The notes beneath the pieces were generated by a model. The model was not told the origin of the DNA, did no database searches, and saw nothing but the letters and a program-made list of their open reading frames with translations. From an uncultured Bacteroidales bacterium (GTDB lineage Bacteria > Bacteroidota > Bacteroidia > Bacteroidales > Bacteroidaceae), in the NCBI GenBank assembly GCA_902783615.1, contig CACZRQ010000230.1:1-6358 (forward strand): a DNA stretch of 6,358 nt, in the 5' to 3' direction. Of the stretch, positions 5,200 through 6,358 are shown piece after piece. Every line of letters begins with the position of its first letter. Positions within the stretch are counted from its first letter, which is position 1. Position numbers and translations under genes: made by a program.

Positions 5200-5259
5200 A
5201 TGGCAAGTAGTACTGACTTTGTTCAATACATTGCCGACCCGCGCGCTGCTGCTGGTTAG
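5200..5259 (+). pseudogene. Possible remnant of a TfoX N-terminal domain gene
   Basis: Seven bp after the zeta-like gene, an ATG opens a 19-codon frame reading MASSTDFVQYIADPRAAAG and then TAG. As I recall the family, TfoX N-terminal domain proteins (about 100 residues) begin in this way, with an M-x-S-S-x-x-F-V-x-Y/F-I/V block and then an AGEI motif. Here the codon after Ala-Gly is TAG followed by ATC, as if GAG had become a stop. Downstream frames to 5308 show no clear continuation, so this would be a truncated relic. The evidence is one short segment recognised from memory, and chance resemblance cannot be excluded. No intrinsic terminator for the zeta-like operon is evident in this stretch. 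Confidence 0.4.
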
Positions 5260-5308
5260 ATCTTCGCAACCTTAATGCACATCTTGCTGCCGTTATTAAT
5301 CATGGCTA

Positions 5309-5707
5309 TTAGAGCCTCACAAGTCTCGTAGCTGATGCAACTTCCAGCAATCCCCCCACAAAAAATATGTTGCTCATTGCGTTGAAACCAAACACCCAAC
5401 ATTCAAGGGCAATCCAAAGCAAGAGGATGATACCACAGGTTAATACTGCTTTTGGTGCCAAAGGGGACTTCTTGAATAGCAAGTAGGCAGCAGCCGACTG
5501 ACTGAAGCCAATGACGAATAGCAGCACAAAGCCCGAGGGGATAAAGTCTTGAAACAGCACATTTCCCCAAGGCATTTTCGCCCTCAGCATTTCCAGCAAT
5601 GGCTCGCAGCCACACATCATGCCCATGGGGTCTATCCACATCATCAAGGCACCTACCACTGCCCCGATGCCGATGAACAAGGTCAAGAACTTCTGCAGTT
5701 TCATCAT
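5309..5707 (-). CDS. Small membrane protein, four predicted spans, function unknown
   Basis: This 132-residue protein has hydrophobic spans near residues 7-25, 56-77, 84-105 and 110-127. Between spans 1 and 2 is a loop of about 30 residues with DPMGMMCGCEPLLEML, where Cys32 and Cys34 could bind metal or form a disulfide, and with PWGNVLFQDFIPSG just before span 2. I do not recognise a named family with confidence. The start ATG at 5705-5707 overlaps the GNAT stop by 4 nt (ATGATGA context), and the second Met would overlap it by one base, so either start gives coupling. It is the last gene of the leftward operon; 115 bp separate its stop from the convergent zeta-like gene. Confidence 0.82.
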   Translation of the reverse strand: MMKLQKFLTLFIGIGAVVGALMMWIDPMGMMCGCEPLLEMLRAKMPWGNVLFQDFIPSGFVLLFVIGFSQSAAAYLLFKKSPLAPKAVLTCGIILLLWIALECWVFGFNAMSNIFFVGGLLEVASATRLVRL

Positions 5708-6210
5708 GCATTCATCGCTTCTGGCCCGTATTCCATTTCAAACCCTTTCCATTCCTCTCCGTCAATCGTATAGGTATCTTCGCCTGTAATGCGGAAACCA
5801 ACGGATTTGTAACATTCAAGGGCAGAGATGTTGTCAGAAAACACACCCAGGGAGATGTGCTTTGCACCTAATTCCTTCTGTGCATAATCAACAGCAAGGC
5901 GCAGCATCTGCTTGCCATAACCCTTACCCCGTTTCGAATCATCTACGATGACAAAGCCAAAACGGACTACGGTTTTATCCTCCGAAGGATATCTCAACAG
6001 GATGTGTCCAACGATTTCCTCTTCCACGAAAGCCGTTAGAGGATGCATGTTATCACCCTTGTATTGCTCCATCATCTCTTCTGGTTGTGCAGGGAAATCT
6101 TTATACCTGTCAGCACTCCATCGACGAAATGCTAGCTTGTCTTTGCACCAGCCCAGAATCGTCTCTGCATCGTTTGGACAGAATGTTTCGAGTCTCATGG
6201 TTCTGCTCAT
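5704..6210 (-). CDS. GNAT family N-acetyltransferase, RimJ/RimL-like
   Basis: This 168-residue single-domain acetyltransferase uses acetyl-CoA. Its N-terminus (MRLETFCPNDAETILGW) resembles the RimJ/RimL-like branch, which includes ribosomal protein and antibiotic acetyltransferases. The acetyl-CoA loop is RGKGYG (94-99), followed by the helix with LRLAVDYAQKELGAKHISL. Asn127, Ala130, Tyr134 and VGFRITG (137-143) form the usual C-terminal core. The start at 6210 is kept as the longest frame, but Met5 at 6196-6198 would place MRLE at the N-terminus and is equally plausible; neither has a clear ribosome binding site. It lies 27 bp after the stop of a membrane protein gene and overlaps the next gene by 4 nt. 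It is only distantly similar to the other GNAT in the window. Confidence 0.92.
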   Translation of the reverse strand: MSRTMRLETFCPNDAETILGWCKDKLAFRRWSADRYKDFPAQPEEMMEQYKGDNMHPLTAFVEEEIVGHILLRYPSEDKTVVRFGFVIVDDSKRGKGYGKQMLRLAVDYAQKELGAKHISLGVFSDNISALECYKSVGFRITGEDTYTIDGEEWKGFEMEYGPEAMNA

Positions 6211-6237
6211 ATTTCTGATTACTGTAAAAAAATAATG

Positions 6238-6358
6238 TCATTTACTTAATCCATTTATGTCTTGTTCTTTCTCCTTTTTCCCTTTCTTCTTGCGCCTTGC
6301 ATCTATTTCATGGAAGAGAGCAAAGAATATTGCAAGCAGAAGCCCCATTACAATCCAA
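6238..6358 (-). CDS. C-terminal end of a membrane protein (5' part outside window)
   Basis: Reading leftwards from base 6357, a frame of 39 codons runs to a TGA at 6238-6240. It encodes a hydrophobic segment (WIVMGLLLAIFFALF) followed by a strongly charged tail rich in Lys, Arg and Glu (ARRKKKGKKEKEQD). This pattern of a final transmembrane span and a cytoplasmic basic tail is typical of a real coding end, although the rest lies beyond the window and the family cannot be named. The stop is 27 bp before the GNAT start, so it is probably the upstream member of the same operon. The alternative is a very small single-span protein. Confidence 0.65.
   Translation of the reverse strand, partial: WIVMGLLLAIFFALFHEIDARRKKKGKKEKEQDINGLSK

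Noticed and set aside
5260..5308. Coding-like short frames on both strands after the possible TfoX relic
   Set aside because: A plus-strand frame ending at 5310 and a minus-strand frame ending near 5257 both look mildly protein-like, but each is too short to assign and lacks a start signal.

Overview
The window looks like a chromosomal accessory stretch of a Bacteroidales genome, most likely Prevotellaceae (Prevotella or Segatella). Three things point there: A+T-rich intergenic DNA, promoter-like TAnnTTTG -7 boxes instead of sigma70 -10 boxes, and weak or absent Shine-Dalgarno sites at most starts. The species is an inference; no rRNA or other marker gene is present.

Layout. (1) Positions 2-1399 (+) are the 3' three quarters of an MsbA-type ABC exporter (permease fused to ATPase), cut by the window edge. 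(2) Positions 1400-2198 are a gene-free gap of about 800 bp between two convergent genes. It holds an inverted pair of 89-bp hairpin repeats (1419-1507 and 1952-2040), which are ungapped relatives of each other, each with an outward-facing promoter-like box just inside it. Between them lies a degenerate array with a 22-bp period (about 1705-1841). (3) Positions 2199-4209 (-) are a compact three-gene operon read leftwards: a GNAT acetyltransferase, an eight-span membrane protein of unknown function, and a chloramphenicol-acetyltransferase-like (CatA-fold) protein. A well-formed promoter lies at 4247-4278. (4) Positions 4401-5193 (+), divergent from that operon, are a two-gene unit: a 67-residue helical charged protein and a zeta-toxin-like P-loop kinase overlapping it by 8 nt, behind a promoter at 4345-4376. 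This is probably a toxin-antitoxin module. (5) Positions 5200-5259 hold a possible decayed TfoX N-terminal fragment. (6) Positions 5309-6358 (-) are a second leftward operon: the C-terminus of a small membrane protein (cut by the window edge), a RimJ/RimL-like GNAT acetyltransferase, and a four-span membrane protein overlapping it by 4 nt.

How the genes fit together. Three acyl-CoA-dependent acyltransferases (two GNATs, one CAT-like) lie within about 4 kb. Each GNAT is joined by an ATGA stop/start overlap to an integral membrane protein, which suggests small detoxification, modification or resistance cassettes, although no substrate can be read from the sequence. The most novel candidates are the partner protein of the zeta-like kinase and the hairpin plus 22-bp repeat structure between the convergent genes.
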